Shown: positions 33,079-42,675, counted from the stretch's first letter. The stretch is DNA of 64,000 nt from UBA2991 sp963422605 (GCA_963422605.2 CAXXUF010000002.1:1550001-1614000), one strand, 5' to 3'. The notes: generated by a model not told the origin, from the sequence alone. Program-made: numbers and translations.

Positions 33079-34394
33079 GGCTGTTTCTCCTTCCGCACCC
33101 TGAGCCTGAGGCCCGCGGCGCTCACTACGCGCACCTGCTCGCCCTGCGCGGCGGAGCCGTCTTCGATCTCCGCCTGCCAGCGCTCGCCCTGGATAAACAC
33201 TACGCCATCCGGCATGAGCGGTGTGCGTGCGACTGCCATTCTACCCACGAGCGCTTCCGTGCCGGTCTCCCTGCGCAATCTACGCATCCGCGCCAGTCCC
33301 ACCGCCATCGAGACGAACACGACCACGAGCAGGAACGCCAGCGCGCCCACGACGATGCGGTTCGGCTGGAACTCCGTGGGGGTGTCGCGAAACGCGATGA
33401 TCGCGCCCAGCACGAGCGCCAGCAACCCCCCTCCGGCGAGAATCCCGCCTGACGGCACGAACAGCTCCAGCGCGAAGAAGATGAGCGCTACCCCGATCAA
33501 CACGAGCCCCACCGTGTCCACCGGCAGCACGCCCAACGCGAGGAAGCCGAGCACGATCGCGATGACGCCCGCCACGCCGGGGAAGACCAGGCCGGGATTC
33601 GAAAGCTCGAGGAAGAGCCCCAGCATGCCCAGCGAGATCAGGATCGTCGCCAGCGTCGGGTTGGCGAGCCGCTCGAGGAAGCGCTCCCAGACCGTCATGC
33701 TCGTGGTGACGCGCTCCGCTCCGGCGAGCCCCGTCAGCGCTACGGTCGTCCCCGGCTTCAGCGCGATCGCCGTCCCGTCGATGCGGGCGAGCAGCTCGTC
33801 GAGGTCGTTCGCCACGAAGTCCACGACGTTCAGCTCGACCGCCTCCGTCTGCGTCGCCGAGACTGCCTCGCGCACGGCCTGCTCCGCCCAGTCGGCGTTG
33901 CGACCGCGCAGCTCGGCGATGCCGCGGATGAAGCTGACTGCGTCGTTCTCCACCTTCTTGCCGAGCGTACCCTCGATGTCGCTGCCGTCGGCGTTCACCG
34001 CTGACGCGGCGCCGATGGATGTGTTCGGCGCCATCACAGCCACATGCGCGGCCATCGTGATGAACGTCCCCGCGCTCGCTGCCCGCGCCCCCCAAGGCGA
34101 TACGTAGACAGCGACCGGCACGTCCGCGGCCTCGATGCGCTGCACGATCTCACGCATGGAGGAACTGAAGCCGCCCGGCGTATCCATCTCGATAACGACG
34201 AGGCGCGCATCCGCGTCCTCCGCCAGGCCGATGCCGCGATCGATGTAACGCTCCGTGATCGGGCCGATGCCGCCGTCGAGCCGCAGGAGGTGGATCGCCC
34301 CCGGCTCGACGGGGGCGACGCCGCAAGCCGCCGCGAGCCCCACCGCGAGCACGAGCCCCAGGAGCGCAAGCCGCACGGTTCTCAACTGGGGCAT
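33075..34394 (-). CDS. NfeD/ClpP-class membrane serine protease
   Basis: 439 residues of the long NfeD (1510-N) type. Signal sequence with a possible but weak lipobox (LAAAC), then the ClpP-like protease domain with IEMDTPGGF, the nucleophile Ser in ARAASAGTFI, and the catalytic Lys in LGKKVENDA. Four to five membrane segments follow, and a C-terminal OB-fold soluble domain with GVVFIQGERWQAE closes it. Translationally coupled to the slipin downstream. Complete. Confidence 0.92.
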   Translation of the reverse strand: MPQLRTVRLALLGLVLAVGLAAACGVAPVEPGAIHLLRLDGGIGPITERYIDRGIGLAEDADARLVVIEMDTPGGFSSSMREIVQRIEAADVPVAVYVSPWGARAASAGTFITMAAHVAVMAPNTSIGAASAVNADGSDIEGTLGKKVENDAVSFIRGIAELRGRNADWAEQAVREAVSATQTEAVELNVVDFVANDLDELLARIDGTAIALKPGTTVALTGLAGAERVTTSMTVWERFLERLANPTLATILISLGMLGLFLELSNPGLVFPGVAGVIAIVLGFLALGVLPVDTVGLVLIGVALIFFALELFVPSGGILAGGGLLALVLGAIIAFRDTPTEFQPNRIVVGALAFLLVVVFVSMAVGLARMRRLRRETGTEALVGRMAVARTPLMPDGVVFIQGERWQAEIEDGSAAQGEQVRVVSAAGLRLRVRKEKQP

Positions 34395-34467
34395 TCCGCA
34401 TCGAGTATAGCGAGCGTGTTCGGCGCTCGCGCGCCGCCCCGCTACCCTTGGCGCAGCAAGGGGCGCT

Positions 34468-34755
34468 ATGGCTGCCGTTGAACCACGGGGACTCCACGAG
34501 CGAATCGACGCCCGCCGCCGCCGCGCGATGGCGCGCGAGCTTCAGGCCTGGCTCCGTGAGGAGCGCGACGAGGACGTGGGCGAGCTCGCCGCCGGGTTCC
34601 TCCTCGAATTCGTGCTCAACCTCGCCGGGCCGGACCTCTACAACGCCGCCCTCGCCGATGTGGCGAAGACCTTCCGCGAGCATGCCGGGATCGTCGAAGC
34701 GGACTTCGCGGCACTCGCACGAGACGCCTTCGAGCCGCGCCCTCCGGTGGAGTGA
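34468..34755 (+). CDS. DUF2164-like small protein
   Basis: 95 residues, acidic. The segment LREERDEDVGELAAGFLL, then NLAGPDLYNAALADV, matches the core I associate with DUF2164 (E-E-(I/V)-G-x-L/A..., G-P-x-(I/L)-Y-N). Function unknown in the family. It diverges from nfeD (73 bases) and converges with the VOC gene, seven bases between stops. Confidence 0.7.
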   Translation: MAAVEPRGLHERIDARRRRAMARELQAWLREERDEDVGELAAGFLLEFVLNLAGPDLYNAALADVAKTFREHAGIVEADFAALARDAFEPRPPVE

Positions 34756-34762
34756 CTGCTGG

Positions 34763-35341
34763 CTATGAACCAGCGCCCGCGATCGGCTCGACCTTCGGGA
34801 AAGTCGTCTCGAACAGCTTGTCGAGACCGGCTACCGCGCCGCCGGCGACTCCCTGGTGGATGGGCGGCCCCAGTAGCTCGAGGATCGGCCCCCCGCCTGC
34901 CGCGTGCACATAGGAGAGGCTCCCGGGGAGCGTCTCACTGATGACCTCGTCGAGGGGGCTGTCGAAGTTCAGCTGCACGACGCCCGCGTTGGGGTAGACC
35001 CAGCGGATTTCGCCGCCCTTCTCCAGCATCTCCTTCGTCGCCGCGACCACATCGGGCACGTAGAGCCCGAGATGCTGGACGCCGTCGCCGTGATCGTCGT
35101 GCCACTGCTGGTGGGGCGTGTCACCGCTCACCGGCTGGATGATCTCGACGATCGAGCCCGCGATCGCGCCGTAGTAGACGCGCAGCTCCGCCTCCTCGCC
35201 CGACATGGAGTGGACCTTGTAGGGCGGCATCAGCCGGAATTCGGCGCCGATCAGGTTCGTGTAGGTATTGGCCAGCGCGTCGGCGTCGGCGACGACGAAG
35301 CCGAGGTGATGCATCACAGGGCTTTCGGTACGAACGGTCAT
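34763..35341 (-). CDS. VOC (glyoxalase-like) family protein
   Basis: 192 residues with two beta-alpha-beta-beta-beta modules. The metal-site positions are His in MHHLGFVV, Glu in SIVEIIQPV and His in GVQHLGLYV, with a further Glu in GPILELLGP. The overall form resembles methylmalonyl-CoA epimerase or bleomycin-resistance relatives, but the substrate cannot be assigned. The next gene upstream on the same strand is the transferred-looking helicase, which may have separated it from the LLM/P450 genes. Confidence 0.78.
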   Translation of the reverse strand: MTVRTESPVMHHLGFVVADADALANTYTNLIGAEFRLMPPYKVHSMSGEEAELRVYYGAIAGSIVEIIQPVSGDTPHQQWHDDHGDGVQHLGLYVPDVVAATKEMLEKGGEIRWVYPNAGVVQLNFDSPLDEVISETLPGSLSYVHAAGGGPILELLGPPIHQGVAGGAVAGLDKLFETTFPKVEPIAGAGS

Positions 35342-35419
35342 GGAGTCTCGCTTCCGTGGGATCAGAGTACCGGGCGCACGCTACGCGATCCCGCGCCCGC
35401 GGGCCAGCGGGGGTGGGGG

Positions 35420-38400
35420 CTACGGTGTTGTCGGGACGAAGATGGCCATGGAGAGCAGAGAGAAGTCCGCAGTCGGCTCGGGGGCGTCGCGAAGCTTGCG
35501 AAGCTCGTCGTCCAGTTCTCCCTGAAGGTTGCGCGCTCGGCCCTCATGTAGCTTCTTGATGCCCTCGTCCGTAGCGCTGCCGGCCCACTGTCTGCTGCGT
35601 CCAATTTTGGCTTCGTACGATCGCCTGAGCGTCGCGGTCTGAATGGCGACACGACTATCCTGCTGCTCGCGTGCCTCCTTCTCAATTGCGCGAGTACGCC
35701 GTTCCACCTCCTCGAACGAGCACTGTGCGATAATACGCACGGTGTCCTCGTCGATGTCGCCCGCGCTGCTCTCCCCACCGCCGGTGGAGAGAGCAGCCAG
35801 GAGTCGCTCAGACAGCCCTTCGAGGATGTCTCCACTGGATGGAGACAGGGCGACAGGAAGCATCGTCGTCTGACCTTCCAGGCCGTGCAGCTTTACGCGG
35901 TAGATGGCGAGTGCGATTCCGTCAACCGCGTCTGGTGGCTTCTCCTCCCTGATCCAGTCCGGCAGTGGGATTCGCCCCACGCGTGAGATCCAGTTGCCGG
36001 GGCCATATTTGCTAAGCCGTTCGATCGCTGTTGCAACTATTTCGTGTCCTGCATGCAGGAAGGGGAGATTTGGGTTCTCCTGCGCCACGTCGCTATCGAA
36101 CGTGACCCAAGCGTGCCCTTGCTGGGAGAGCCGCTCGGTGACAGGGGCGCGGTCGGCGGCGAATTCCGTGGGTTGGGTGCGTTTGTTCTGCATCCACGAA
36201 AAGACCTCACGGAGCTTGTCTTTTGAAATGTGGAGATCGAAGATGCGGCCCCGCTTCGTTTCATCGAGCCGGTCTCGTTTGCTGCCCCCGGCAGCGAGCC
36301 AGCGCTCGACAATCGCGCGTACCTCCATCGATGAGATATAGCGGCCCGTGGTCCTGATATTCTTGACCTCCTGACGGAGCAGGTCACCCTGGCCCATGAG
36401 CTCGGCCTTGCTCTCCTCCAGTTGCTCAAGATCGAGCTTCTCCTGTTCGATTTTCAAGATGGCTGATCGAGTCTTTTCCTCCTGTTCTTCCGGGGAGAGT
36501 TCCTGCGTGAGGATGTCGACCTGCAGTGATGCAATCATGGGACCCATAATAGACTCCAGCTGGCCGATCGATTCCTCAAATATTTTGATGCGCTGGTAGA
36601 GCCTTAGAAGGACGCGAGTGTCGATCGTGCCCTCCACGAAGAAGGATACGACGAGGATCTGCTTCTCCTTCTGGCCGAAGCGATCGATCCTGCCGATGCG
36701 CTGCTCCACACGCATCGGATTCCACGGCAAGTCGTAGTTGATCACCGCATCGCAAAACTGGAGGTCCAGGCCCTCGGATCCCACTTCTGTCGAAATCAAG
36801 ACACGGATGTCGAAACTCTGCCGGAAATTTTCGATCCGTTTTGATCGCTCAGATGAGGTGATTTCTCCGGATATCGTGATGCTTCCTATTCCATCCTTCT
36901 GTAATCTCGAGTAAAGTTGGCGCAGTGTCCCTCTCCACTCCGTGAAGCAGATGATTTTGCGATCGCGCTTCTCGTCGAGAATTATCCTGAGGATCTCCAC
37001 GAACTTCTCGATCTTCGAGTCTCGCTCCGGCAGATTCTCCGCTGCATCGCGAAGCCGGTTGATAGCGTTATTAAGGTGAGTGAAAGGCGTTCTAATCGCA
37101 AAGAGATCTGGGGCGAGATCCTTTGGTTCTGAATCAGATCCCTCGTACTCGCTATCAGGTGCGACCGCTATTCGGGCCTGGACGCTTGCGATACGTTCCT
37201 CGACCTTCTCACGGGCCACATGGATTGAGCTTGCCGCTTGGCGTTCCGGCTGCACAACGTAGAAACCCGGGTGGATATTGCGCTCGATCGCTTCTGCACG
37301 GATGAACACGTTCCATGCATCATAGAACTCCTGTTCTTCTATGCTTGGCTTTACCGGTAGAGTCATCGACCGTCGCTGTGCGATATCCTGTACTTCCCGT
37401 TTGCGTGTCCGCGTGTAATATGGGGCCAGCGTGTGAACTTTCTGAAGATCGCGACGGAGGCGCACGGTCGCTTCCGGTGTCAGAGAGTCGACATCCTCTA
37501 TCCGTCGTAGCCATGACATATAGAGGTCATCTTTCTGGAACGCGACACCATAGGATGTCTTCAGTGCAGATCCCATGTGTTGGGAGACCTTGGGGAGGCT
37601 GGGGTTAGGGTCGGATAATTCGGCTATTGCAGCGTTGATATAACGGTTAGGTCTTAGTCTATCATTCATATCACTCTTAGAGTTGTCCTGGAACTCTGCA
37701 GGATTGACCAGCTGTAACAGGCTGAGAAGGTCTCCTTCTCCGGTCTGCACCGGCGTTGCTGAGAGGAGGAGGATATGATCTGCTTGGCTTGAGAGAGCTT
37801 CGCCAAGCGTAAAGCTGCGCGTTTTGGGATTCCGCATGTGATGTGCTTCGTCGATGATGACAAGGTCGAGAGGAATTCCCGTCTTCACGAGGGTGCTTTC
37901 AAAATCCGTGGTCCGCAGGCCCTCCAGTGATGTAACACCGTGAAACGGTGGCCAATACCCTTCGCGGTCATACTTGTCCTTGAGCTCCTGGAAGTCCTTA
38001 CTCTTCATCTCCTGGAGGTATATCCCGAAGCGCTCGCGAAGCTCTCGCTGCCATTTTTCGCGAAGATTAGCAGGGCAGATGACGAGGATACGATCAACCG
38101 GTCCGCGAGCGAGCAGCTCTCTCGTGATGAGCGCTGCCTCGATGGTCTTGCCGAGTCCCACCTCGTCGGCGATCAGCAGGCCGTGGGGCTGCTGCTGGAT
38201 GAACTGGAGAACCGGCTTGAACTGGTACGGGAGAAACTGCGTCCGCGACGATCCCATCGAGAAAAGGACGTCGGAGAACTTGTGTGAAAACTTCTGAAGG
38301 GCGAGGTCTGCCATGAAGTCCTCGATGCGTGACCAGCGAAACTTCGCCTCCACCCCTCGCAGGTTAGTGGCGGCTGTCCATGCCTCGGCTCCATCTGAAG

Positions 38401-38500
38401 ACTTGACGAGGTACTGCCCCGACTCTGGTCCCTCAACCACCCTGCCTGTATCGGCTGGATCTGAGACCTTGACGACCTCGTCCCCAATCGTGAACTCCAT
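35420..38500 (-). CDS. RapA/HepA-type SNF2 helicase, large, possibly horizontally acquired
   Basis: 1026 residues. A small N-terminal region (FTIGDEVVKVSDPADTG) looks like a beta-barrel/KOW-like domain. The SNF2 ATPase follows: LPYQFKPVLQF, Walker A IADEVGLGKTIEAAL, DEAH in IIDEAHHMRNP, LLLSATPVQTG, and in the second lobe ICFTEWRGTL, ISTEVGSEGLDLQF and RIGRIDRFGQ. A coiled-coil C-terminal part of about 350 residues, EEQEEKTRSAILKIEQEK onward, has no domain I know. The gene is visibly more A/T-rich than its neighbours and has a good ribosome site (GGAGGA). No nuclease, methylase or DISARM partner is adjacent. A role in genome defence or transcription recycling is inference. Confidence 0.85.
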   Translation of the reverse strand: MEFTIGDEVVKVSDPADTGRVVEGPESGQYLVKSSDGAEAWTAATNLRGVEAKFRWSRIEDFMADLALQKFSHKFSDVLFSMGSSRTQFLPYQFKPVLQFIQQQPHGLLIADEVGLGKTIEAALITRELLARGPVDRILVICPANLREKWQRELRERFGIYLQEMKSKDFQELKDKYDREGYWPPFHGVTSLEGLRTTDFESTLVKTGIPLDLVIIDEAHHMRNPKTRSFTLGEALSSQADHILLLSATPVQTGEGDLLSLLQLVNPAEFQDNSKSDMNDRLRPNRYINAAIAELSDPNPSLPKVSQHMGSALKTSYGVAFQKDDLYMSWLRRIEDVDSLTPEATVRLRRDLQKVHTLAPYYTRTRKREVQDIAQRRSMTLPVKPSIEEQEFYDAWNVFIRAEAIERNIHPGFYVVQPERQAASSIHVAREKVEERIASVQARIAVAPDSEYEGSDSEPKDLAPDLFAIRTPFTHLNNAINRLRDAAENLPERDSKIEKFVEILRIILDEKRDRKIICFTEWRGTLRQLYSRLQKDGIGSITISGEITSSERSKRIENFRQSFDIRVLISTEVGSEGLDLQFCDAVINYDLPWNPMRVEQRIGRIDRFGQKEKQILVVSFFVEGTIDTRVLLRLYQRIKIFEESIGQLESIMGPMIASLQVDILTQELSPEEQEEKTRSAILKIEQEKLDLEQLEESKAELMGQGDLLRQEVKNIRTTGRYISSMEVRAIVERWLAAGGSKRDRLDETKRGRIFDLHISKDKLREVFSWMQNKRTQPTEFAADRAPVTERLSQQGHAWVTFDSDVAQENPNLPFLHAGHEIVATAIERLSKYGPGNWISRVGRIPLPDWIREEKPPDAVDGIALAIYRVKLHGLEGQTTMLPVALSPSSGDILEGLSERLLAALSTGGGESSAGDIDEDTVRIIAQCSFEEVERRTRAIEKEAREQQDSRVAIQTATLRRSYEAKIGRSRQWAGSATDEGIKKLHEGRARNLQGELDDELRKLRDAPEPTADFSLLSMAIFVPTTP

Positions 38501-38533
38501 CAGTCCTCCAGGTGCGATACTCTGGCGCTGCTC

Positions 38534-39451
38534 CTACCCCTGCGCGCCGCGCACCTCCGCGAGGCGCTGGATGGAGGCGATGGCGTGCTCCTGTGCGGGC
38601 ATCAGGTTGCGCACAATGACGTCGGTGTAGCCCACCTCGCCGAGTGCGCGGAAGTTCGCCGCTACCGTCTCGGGGCTCCCGATCGCGAGCGCTGAGGGGT
38701 CCATGCCGCGGTAGCCCCCCTCCACGACCGGTCTCGTGGTCTCCGCCGCCTCGGCGTCGCTCTCGCCGACGTAGATGTCGCGGCGGATCGCGACCGCGCC
38801 CGCTTTTGCGCCAGCGTGAATCTGGCGCCGTTCGAGGAACTCCGCCGATTGCGCTGCCGCCTGCGCGGGCGTGAGCCCGGGCGAGGCCAGCCAGCCATCG
38901 CCGAGGCGGGCGGCGCGATCAAGAGCGGCGCTCGCTACCGCTCCGATCCAGACCTCCACCCTATCGGGCGGCACGGGCGCGATGCTCGCCTCCTGGAAAC
39001 TCCAGCGACCCTCTGCGCTGACCGTCTCGCCCGCCCAGAGCCGCCGCATGATGTCGAGCGATTCCTCAAAGCGTGAGGGACGGTGGCGCGGATTCACGCC
39101 GAATGCAGGGAACTGGTTGTCGTCCGGGCCGATCGCGCACTGCATCACGAACGGCCCTTCGTGGAGCGCCGCAAGCGTGCCGATCTGCTCCGCCAGCAGC
39201 ACCGGGTGCCAGAGCGGCAGGAGGAAGAGCGCCCCCGCGGGCCGGTCGCCCCACTCGGCCAGCAGCCGCCCCAGAACAGGCACGTTCTGGTAGTACGTCA
39301 TGGGCGCGGTGCTGTGGTGGTCGCCGATGAAGAGGCTGTCGAGCCCCGCCTCGCGCGCCGCCGCCGCGCGCTCGACGAGCCAGCGCCCGCCCGTGCGCGC
39401 GTCCGGCGCCCGCAGCGCCGTCGTCAGCGATATCCCGATGCGCATGGTCAT
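38534..39451 (-). CDS. LLM-class flavin-dependent oxidoreductase
   Basis: Luciferase-like TIM-barrel monooxygenase/reductase of 305 residues using FMN or F420. It shows GLDSLFIGDHHSTAP near the N-terminus, LPLWHPVLLAEQIGTLAAL, RFEESLDIMRRLW and a C-terminal AIGSPETVAANFRALGEVG, all usual for the family. The ATG overlaps the upstream P450 stop as ATGA, so P450 and flavin enzyme are co-translated, suggesting joint attack on one substrate. Confidence 0.88.
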   Translation of the reverse strand: MTMRIGISLTTALRAPDARTGGRWLVERAAAAREAGLDSLFIGDHHSTAPMTYYQNVPVLGRLLAEWGDRPAGALFLLPLWHPVLLAEQIGTLAALHEGPFVMQCAIGPDDNQFPAFGVNPRHRPSRFEESLDIMRRLWAGETVSAEGRWSFQEASIAPVPPDRVEVWIGAVASAALDRAARLGDGWLASPGLTPAQAAAQSAEFLERRQIHAGAKAGAVAIRRDIYVGESDAEAAETTRPVVEGGYRGMDPSALAIGSPETVAANFRALGEVGYTDVIVRNLMPAQEHAIASIQRLAEVRGAQG

Positions 39452-40758
39452 GGTGCCTGCGCCGCCCGAAACTCGATGTGCAGCTCCCTCAGTGCACGCA
39501 GGAACAGGTGTGGCTGGTGCCTGAAGTCATTCTTGCCCGGTGCGAACCACATCTCGTCGACGCGCTCGACCAGCGTCTTGAAACTGTAGTAGAGCTCGCG
39601 GCGCGCGAGCGGGGCGCCGAGGCAGTAGTGGATGCCCGCCCCGAAGGTGAGGTGCGCCATCGGGTTCTTGCGGTCGAGGTCGACCTCGGCGGGGCACTCG
39701 AAGCGGCGCTCGTCGCGGTTCGCGGCGGCGTAGCGCGTGCCGAGTGACGCCCCCGCGGGGATAGTCACGCCGTGCAGCTCCACGTCGTTCAGCGCGACCC
39801 GCCCCAGCATCTGCACGGGCGATTCCAGCCGCAGCACCTCCTCGACGAACGTCCGCAGGTACTTCTCGGGGTCCGCCTTGAGCCGCGCCCAGAGGTCGGG
39901 CTGCTCGATGAGAATCTTCACGCCCTCGGAGATGGCGTTGGTGCTCGTTTCAGAGCCGCCCACGAAGGTGTCGGACATCATCTCCGCCTGCAGCTCACCG
40001 TCGGTGAGGGTGCGCCCCCACTCGGGGATCTCGGAGTTCACGAGATCGGAGAGGAGTGTGTCGTCGGGTTCCTCGCGCAGCCGGTCGAACACCTTCTTGA
40101 AGTAGTGCTGCGCCTCGATCTCGGCCTCGATGCACTCGCGCTCCTCCTCCTCGCTCAGCATCTGGCCGAAGCGGCGCACCCAGGCGTCGGTGGCGCGCTT
40201 GATGAACCAGATGTCCTCCTCCTTTACGCCCATCTGGTGGCCGATCACGATGAGCGGCAGCGGCACCGAGAACTGCCGCACCCAGTCGCAGTTGCCATCA
40301 TCGATGAAGGCATCGAAGAGGCGGTTGGCGACGCTCTCCACGAAGGGGTCGAGCTGCCTGATCTTCCCCGGGCGGAAGGCCTTGTCGAACATCTTGCGCA
40401 TCTGCCGGTGGTTGGGATCGTCGCGCGCGGCGAGTGTCGGCTCGGGTAGCCAGCCGCGCTTCTCCTCGTACACCGAGAGCATGTGCTGCTGCCGTTCGCT
40501 CAGCGCGGGGCGCGCCTCGGTCCCGGCGTTGCGCCGCCCGCCGTTGCCGAAGTTCTCGGTATCAAGCAGCACCTCGCGCAGGTCGTCGAAGCGAGAGATG
40601 ACGTACTGGCCGGTGCGAGGGTCGTGGTAGACAGGAGCCTGGTCGCGCAGCGCCTGGTACGCCTCGTAGGGGCAATCCTGTACGTCAGGATCGAGGAAGT
40701 CGAAGTCGTCTGGCGTCTTCCGCTCCGCAGGCGGATCTGTGGACTGGGTGTCGCTCAT
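39448..40758 (-). CDS. Cytochrome P450 (bacterial class I type), first
   Basis: 436 residues. I-helix oxygen-binding region DTFVGGSETSTNAI, ExxR in EEVLRLESP, heme loop FGAGIHYCLGAPLARRE with the Cys ligand. The start ATG 40758 follows CAGGAGGCC; a longer frame upstream is an artefact. It needs ferredoxin/reductase partners, which are not in this window. Second in a DUF3500-P450-LLM minus-strand run. Confidence 0.92.
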   Translation of the reverse strand: MSDTQSTDPPAERKTPDDFDFLDPDVQDCPYEAYQALRDQAPVYHDPRTGQYVISRFDDLREVLLDTENFGNGGRRNAGTEARPALSERQQHMLSVYEEKRGWLPEPTLAARDDPNHRQMRKMFDKAFRPGKIRQLDPFVESVANRLFDAFIDDGNCDWVRQFSVPLPLIVIGHQMGVKEEDIWFIKRATDAWVRRFGQMLSEEEERECIEAEIEAQHYFKKVFDRLREEPDDTLLSDLVNSEIPEWGRTLTDGELQAEMMSDTFVGGSETSTNAISEGVKILIEQPDLWARLKADPEKYLRTFVEEVLRLESPVQMLGRVALNDVELHGVTIPAGASLGTRYAAANRDERRFECPAEVDLDRKNPMAHLTFGAGIHYCLGAPLARRELYYSFKTLVERVDEMWFAPGKNDFRHQPHLFLRALRELHIEFRAAQAP

Positions 40759-40825
40759 CGTGGGCCTCCTGGCACACTGTTGCGCCGGATTTTGGGGACA
40801 GACGGGAGGCGCGGCAAGGCACGGC

Positions 40826-41953
40826 TCAGTGCGCCGCCGCGTAGTGCTCGGCGAGCAGGTCACGCCCGAAGTCACCCTCGGGGTCGCGCCATACGGTGTG
40901 GCTGTGGTTGGCGTTGTTCTGGACGCAGTCGTACTCGATGAGCACGCGCGGCCCCTGCAGCCGGTAGTAGTGCGGCTGCTTCCGCTCGAGCCCGCCCGCC
41001 CAGGCGAAGTGTAGCTCGGGGAGGACGCCGAGCAGGCGCTCGTGCGCCGCCGCCGCCAGGGGCTCGGGCAGGCGCTGCGTGTATTCGCGCAGCAGCGCTT
41101 CGAGGATGGCTCGCTGCGCCTCCGACATGCCCGCCGCGGCAAGCCCCTTGGGCGTGAGCGAGTAGCGCGCCGCCTCACGGTCGCTGTCCGTCATCGCCTG
41201 GCGGCTGTCGAGGTCGTGCTGCATCGCGTCCAGGCGGCTGGCGGTGCCGTCGTCGGGCAGGCCGTTGAACACCCGCGCGATCCACTCCGGCTGGGCGCCA
41301 TCCTCCACCTGCGGGCGGTTCGACTGGACGATGTCGAAGGGCGCTGCCTTGGAGATGACGGCCACGGCGCGCTGGGCCGTATCGAGGCTGTGGACGAGCT
41401 CACGCGCGAGGTCTTCCTCGCCCGCGACCGGCCGCAGCGTCTGATAGTCGCTCAGGGCTGCCTCATGGGGGTTCGCCCCGAAGAATGTGGGCGTCACCGA
41501 TACGATCTCCCCGTCGACGATGGTGTTATGGACGGAGACGTGGTGCCCCCCGAAGCGCCATCCCCAGGCCTCGCTCCCGGGCTCGCCGAAGACCATCGCG
41601 AAGTACATCGCCGGGTCCGAGCCGTGCATCACCCCGCGCATCGATCCGCGCGGGATGCGCCAGCCGCCGAGCGCGTCCTGCCACGCTTCGAGGTTCATGA
41701 TGACTGTCGCCCGCCGGTACGCCGGCAGGCTCAACCCCGATGCGAGCAGCCGGTGCGCGAGCTGCACCTGGCGCACACTCAGGTCGGCCAGGGGCACGCC
41801 CTCGTGGTCCGTTGGCGTGTAGTACCAGACCTCCCGGCGCGGGTCGGCGAACGGCGGGTTCGCCCGTTCCCGTAGCTCGTCGGGCAGGGCGGCGAGCCAA
41901 TCGCTGGCTGCCTCCGCCATTCGTTCGACCACGTCCTTCGCGACGATGCCCAT
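40826..41953 (-). CDS. DUF3500 family protein
   Basis: 375 residues. The family-like C-terminus is clear: YYRLQGPRVLIEYDCVQNNA, then NHSHTVWRDPEGDFG, with a central GWRFGGHHVSVHNTIVDGE. His/Asp-rich conserved patches suggest a metal site, but no activity is established for the family to my knowledge. Start ATG 41953 behind GGAGGACAGC. First gene of the run with the P450 and LLM enzymes (67 bases to the P450 start). Confidence 0.85.
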   Translation of the reverse strand: MGIVAKDVVERMAEAASDWLAALPDELRERANPPFADPRREVWYYTPTDHEGVPLADLSVRQVQLAHRLLASGLSLPAYRRATVIMNLEAWQDALGGWRIPRGSMRGVMHGSDPAMYFAMVFGEPGSEAWGWRFGGHHVSVHNTIVDGEIVSVTPTFFGANPHEAALSDYQTLRPVAGEEDLARELVHSLDTAQRAVAVISKAAPFDIVQSNRPQVEDGAQPEWIARVFNGLPDDGTASRLDAMQHDLDSRQAMTDSDREAARYSLTPKGLAAAGMSEAQRAILEALLREYTQRLPEPLAAAAHERLLGVLPELHFAWAGGLERKQPHYYRLQGPRVLIEYDCVQNNANHSHTVWRDPEGDFGRDLLAEHYAAAH

Positions 41954-42126
41954 GCTGTCCTCCGATCGCGAGCGCAGCCTACGGCTCCGCTGGTCCCGCG
42001 GGAAGCGCCCGCTGGTTCCTGTGCATTGTGCGAATCAGTTGAGTGATGCGCTGGTTCCCCCAGCCAGCTCTAGTGCGCCTGCGCTCGGTTGCTGCAGGAA
42101 GCGCGCATGAAGCCATAACCGGCGAC

Positions 42127-42155
42127 TTGTTCGGTTCCTTCTGTACTGCTAAACT
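42127..42155 (+). promoter_or_regulatory. Putative promoter of the 84-residue hypothetical gene
   Basis: TTGTTC (42127-42132), 17 bases, TAAACT (42150-42155). The -10 matches four and the -35 three of six consensus bases. Expected transcription start is near 42162, just before a duplicated ribosome-site segment. The rest of 41954-42126 shows nothing I can identify. Confidence 0.35.
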
Positions 42156-42170
42156 AGCGTTGCCTGAAAT

Positions 42171-42196
42171 GCAGGAGATTAGCGCAGGAGATTAGC
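42171..42196 (+). repeat. Tandem duplication of a 13-bp ribosome-site segment
   Basis: GCAGGAGATTAGC occurs twice in a row (42171-42183 and 42184-42196) with no mismatch. Each unit carries an AGGAG ribosome site. The second copy is ten bases before the ATG at 42201, the first 23 before it. Confidence 0.85.
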
Positions 42197-42200
42197 CAGG

Positions 42201-42455
42201 ATGGTGAAGTTCTCGAAGATCGCGGCATCTGCCGCCCCTGGTCCCGTTCGGAAGACAGGGAGCCTTACAGCACGCATGCGGCAGTACGAAGAGTACGTCA
42301 ATGCGGTAATGCCCGACCAAGCGGGCAGGCTGACGCCCGAAGAGGGCGAGACCACGCGTGGTCTCGCGCTTCGCATCTCGCGTGCTGCCAGGCGCGTGGA
42401 CAAGACGGCTGATACCTGGGTGCGCGAGGGATCCGTCTACTTCATCGTCTCGTAG
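42201..42455 (+). CDS. Hypothetical basic protein (84 aa)
   Basis: 84 residues, basic, no signal or membrane segment. Starts MVKFSKIAASAAPGPVRKTG and continues with a predicted helix-rich part, RLTPEEGETTRGLALRISRA. A promoter-like pair, a duplicated ribosome site and an acceptable start context favour a real gene. No family recognised. It stands alone between divergent P450-region genes. Confidence 0.5.
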   Translation: MVKFSKIAASAAPGPVRKTGSLTARMRQYEEYVNAVMPDQAGRLTPEEGETTRGLALRISRAARRVDKTADTWVREGSVYFIVS

Positions 42456-42675
42456 CGCGACACATTGGCAGGTAGTCCGCTGATCGATGGAGGGTATGGT
42501 CGCGGGATAGCTTGGAGAAGTGGCTTGTCGTGCCGCTGATTGCGCTGTCTCTTGTCGCAAGCGCATCAGCGCATTCGGTGGCGGGCATTGAGGTGTGCGC
42601 TTGGGGCTCCTGTACAGTGCCGGAGACGCCCCGCTCACCCTATGCCGCAGCTTCGACTCGCGATGATCAGGCACA

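Noticed and set aside
35420..38500. Complete DISARM, Zorya or Dpd defence system
   Set aside because: Only a SNF2-type helicase is present; no methylase, DUF1998, nuclease, motor proteins or 7-deazapurine genes flank it.
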